Part shown: positions 13,403 to 14,819 of the stretch, piece by piece
Position numbering within the stretch: the first letter of the stretch is position 1
Layout of the letters: each line of letters opens with the position of its first letter
NCBI GenBank assembly: GCA_947254895.1
Contig: CAMYEY010000030.1
Coordinates: 1-14,819, forward strand
Direction of reading: 5' to 3'
DNA length: 14,819 nucleotides
DNA from: an uncultured Clostridia bacterium
GTDB taxonomy: Bacteria > Bacillota > Clostridia > Saccharofermentanales > DTU023
Program-made: the position numbers and the translations under genes
The notes under the pieces: generated by a model
The model's database searches: none
Told to the model about the DNA's origin: nothing
The model's input: the letters and a program-made list of their open reading frames with translations, nothing else

Positions 13403-14788
13403 CTAGAAAAAGAGGATATCTAAAACTTCCTTTAGCAGGCTGACATAATATAATTCACAATTCTCAGGCAAGGCAAGTCTCTTAAAATTTCGCTTACAGG
13501 TAGCAGGCAAAATAAATTTCCGCCAACCTAAACGAACAGCCTCCTGGACCCTTTTTTCAGCAGCAGGGAGTTGGCGGACCTCACCGGCTAAACCAAGCTC
13601 TCCCATGATGATCATTCCCGGGTCAATAGCCTTGTTTTCAATACTGGATACCAAGGCAGCCACGATAGCCAGGTCTGCCGCCGTCTCAGTCACTTTAAGC
13701 CCTCCGGTTACATTGACATAAGCATCATATGCACCTGTATTGACTCCACATGATTTATGGAGAATAGCCAGCAACATGTTAAGCCTGAGGCGGTCAATTG
13801 CCTGGCTATTGCGGATTGGCTGGCTAAAATCACTCGGATTAACCAGAGCTTGGACTTCTATCAAAATCGACCGACTCCCCTCCAAGCAAGAGGTCACACA
13901 AGAACCGGGGACATCAAGGGGTCGCCCAAGTAAGAGGGCCTGTCCCGGATTATCAACAGATACGAGGCCGGCTCCTGTCATCTCAAACATCCCGATTTCA
14001 TCAGTTGTTCCAAAGCGATTTTTAACGGCTCTCAAAATTCTAAACTGGCTAGACTTTTCACCCTCAAAGTATAGGACTGCATCCACCATATGTTCTAAGA
14101 CCCTAGGTCCCGCAATCCCCCCCTCTTTAGTGACATGCCCTACCAGAATCATGGCGATGTTCATTTCCTTAGCTAGGCGCAACAAGCCGGCTGTAGCCTC
14201 CCTAATCTGGGTGACAGATCCTGGAGCAGCAGATAATTCGCTAATGTAAATCGTTTGGATAGAATCTATCACAGCAAAATCCGGCTTTTCCGCCCGGAGA
14301 ACCTGGGCTATGTCTGCAAATTCTACACCTGTGAACACCCTAACTTTGCCGGCACTGCAGCCGATCCGATCTGCTCGAAGTTTGATTTGTGAAGGAGACT
14401 CTTCTCCAGAAATGTAGAGGGTATTGGAATTTTGATTGAGTTTATCTAAAACTTGAAGTAGCAGGGTTGATTTGCCAATTCCCGGATCACCACCCAAGAG
14501 GACCATAGACCCCTTAACTAAGCCACCACCCAAAACTCTGTCTAATTCACCTATTTGAGTTTCAAGGCGGTTTTGATTTTGACCAGTCAATTCTCCCAGG
14601 TTTACTATAGTCGCTTGGCCTGCTTCCTTACCGGTATCCAGCCAGGAACGACTCTGACTGCTGTTAGTCTTCTGGCTAACAACTTCGGCAAAACTATTCC
14701 ATGCCCCGCAGGCCGGACACTTACCCAACCAACCGGAAGATTCATAACCACATTCCGCACAGACATAGGTGAGTTTTTTCTTAGCCAC
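13403..14788 (-). CDS. radA: DNA repair protein RadA (RadA/Sms, RecA-like ATPase)
   Basis: This 461-residue cytoplasmic protein helps recombination by driving branch migration with RecA. Domains in order: an N-terminal four-cysteine zinc finger (Cys10, Cys13, Cys24, Cys27 in CAECG and CPACG), a RecA-like ATPase with Walker A GGDPGIGKST at 99-108 and Walker B region FAVIDSIQTI at 171-180, the diagnostic KNRFG motif at 256-260, and a C-terminal Lon-protease-like domain from about 287 (DVPGSCVTSCLEGSRSILIEV onward, with MGELGLAGEVRQ at 395-406). The start is GTG at 14788 with AGGAG about 7 nt upstream; the zinc finger begins right after it. All key residues look intact and the length is normal. 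The promoter lies in or beyond the last 31 bases of the window. Confidence 0.97.
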   Translation of the reverse strand: MAKKKLTYVCAECGYESSGWLGKCPACGAWNSFAEVVSQKTNSSQSRSWLDTGKEAGQATIVNLGELTGQNQNRLETQIGELDRVLGGGLVKGSMVLLGGDPGIGKSTLLLQVLDKLNQNSNTLYISGEESPSQIKLRADRIGCSAGKVRVFTGVEFADIAQVLRAEKPDFAVIDSIQTIYISELSAAPGSVTQIREATAGLLRLAKEMNIAMILVGHVTKEGGIAGPRVLEHMVDAVLYFEGEKSSQFRILRAVKNRFGTTDEIGMFEMTGAGLVSVDNPGQALLLGRPLDVPGSCVTSCLEGSRSILIEVQALVNPSDFSQPIRNSQAIDRLRLNMLLAILHKSCGVNTGAYDAYVNVTGGLKVTETAADLAIVAALVSSIENKAIDPGMIIMGELGLAGEVRQLPAAEKRVQEAVRLGWRKFILPATCKRNFKRLALPENCELYYVSLLKEVLDILFF

Positions 14789-14819
14789 GCTGGTCTCCTG
14801 TAAGCCGGTCTATGAGATC

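Noticed and set aside
13740..14249. 169-codon plus-strand open frame
   Set aside because: It is antisense to radA, whose motifs are intact throughout, and shows no protein family signature.
1..14819. High frequency of GCCGG/CCGG words as a distributed signal
   Set aside because: They occur in many genes in different frames and strands. I cannot compute an expected count, and base composition with codon use may explain them.

Overview
The window reads as ordinary chromosomal DNA of a low-to-moderate-GC Gram-positive bacterium (Bacillota, most likely class Clostridia). Support comes from strong AGGAGG-type ribosome binding sites, extended -10 promoters, a lipobox binding protein, alternative TTG and GTG starts, and an alanyl-tRNA synthetase with the Cys-rich insert I associate with clostridial enzymes. 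I cannot name the species. All genes except one lie on the minus strand, so the operon order runs from high to low coordinates. I saw no RNA genes, transposons, phage genes or CRISPR arrays.

Left edge (1-1256): a cut-off membrane-anchored protein on the minus strand diverges from a membrane-anchored C39-like cysteine peptidase on the plus strand. The 206-bp region between them carries two extended -10 elements and a 12-bp inverted repeat. The peptidase gene converges on malQ.

Sugar block (1336-7306, minus): a LacI-family regulator, an ABC sugar-binding lipoprotein, two CUT1-type permeases and a GH77 4-alpha-glucanotransferase (malQ). The logic is import of an alpha-glucan or maltodextrin followed by cytoplasmic disproportionation, under a local repressor. 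No ABC ATPase gene is present, so the transporter probably borrows one encoded elsewhere. The regulator gene has a striking operator: two 12-bp palindromes joined end to end, just downstream of its predicted promoter. A strong stem-loop separates the binding-protein gene from the permeases and probably keeps the binding protein in excess.

Housekeeping block (7389-10622, minus): a HIT-family nucleotide-binding protein, and alaS with its own terminator. The HIT gene's promoter lies right against the alaS terminator.

Right part (10650-14788, minus): radA, ispD and a 623-residue membrane protein. This last protein is the most unusual item. Its N-terminal PP2C-phosphatase-like fold has lost several metal-binding aspartates. 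It continues into a long low-complexity linker, one transmembrane helix and an extracellular bacterial SH3 domain. It looks like a pseudophosphatase linked to a cell-wall-sensing domain.

No stretch longer than about 300 bases lacks a gene. The gaps (133-338, 1257-1335, 4611-4689, 6082-6166, 7184-7388, 7737-7828, 10484-10649, 12522-12600, 13330-13402) hold the regulatory elements listed, except 1257-1335, where I see nothing convincing.
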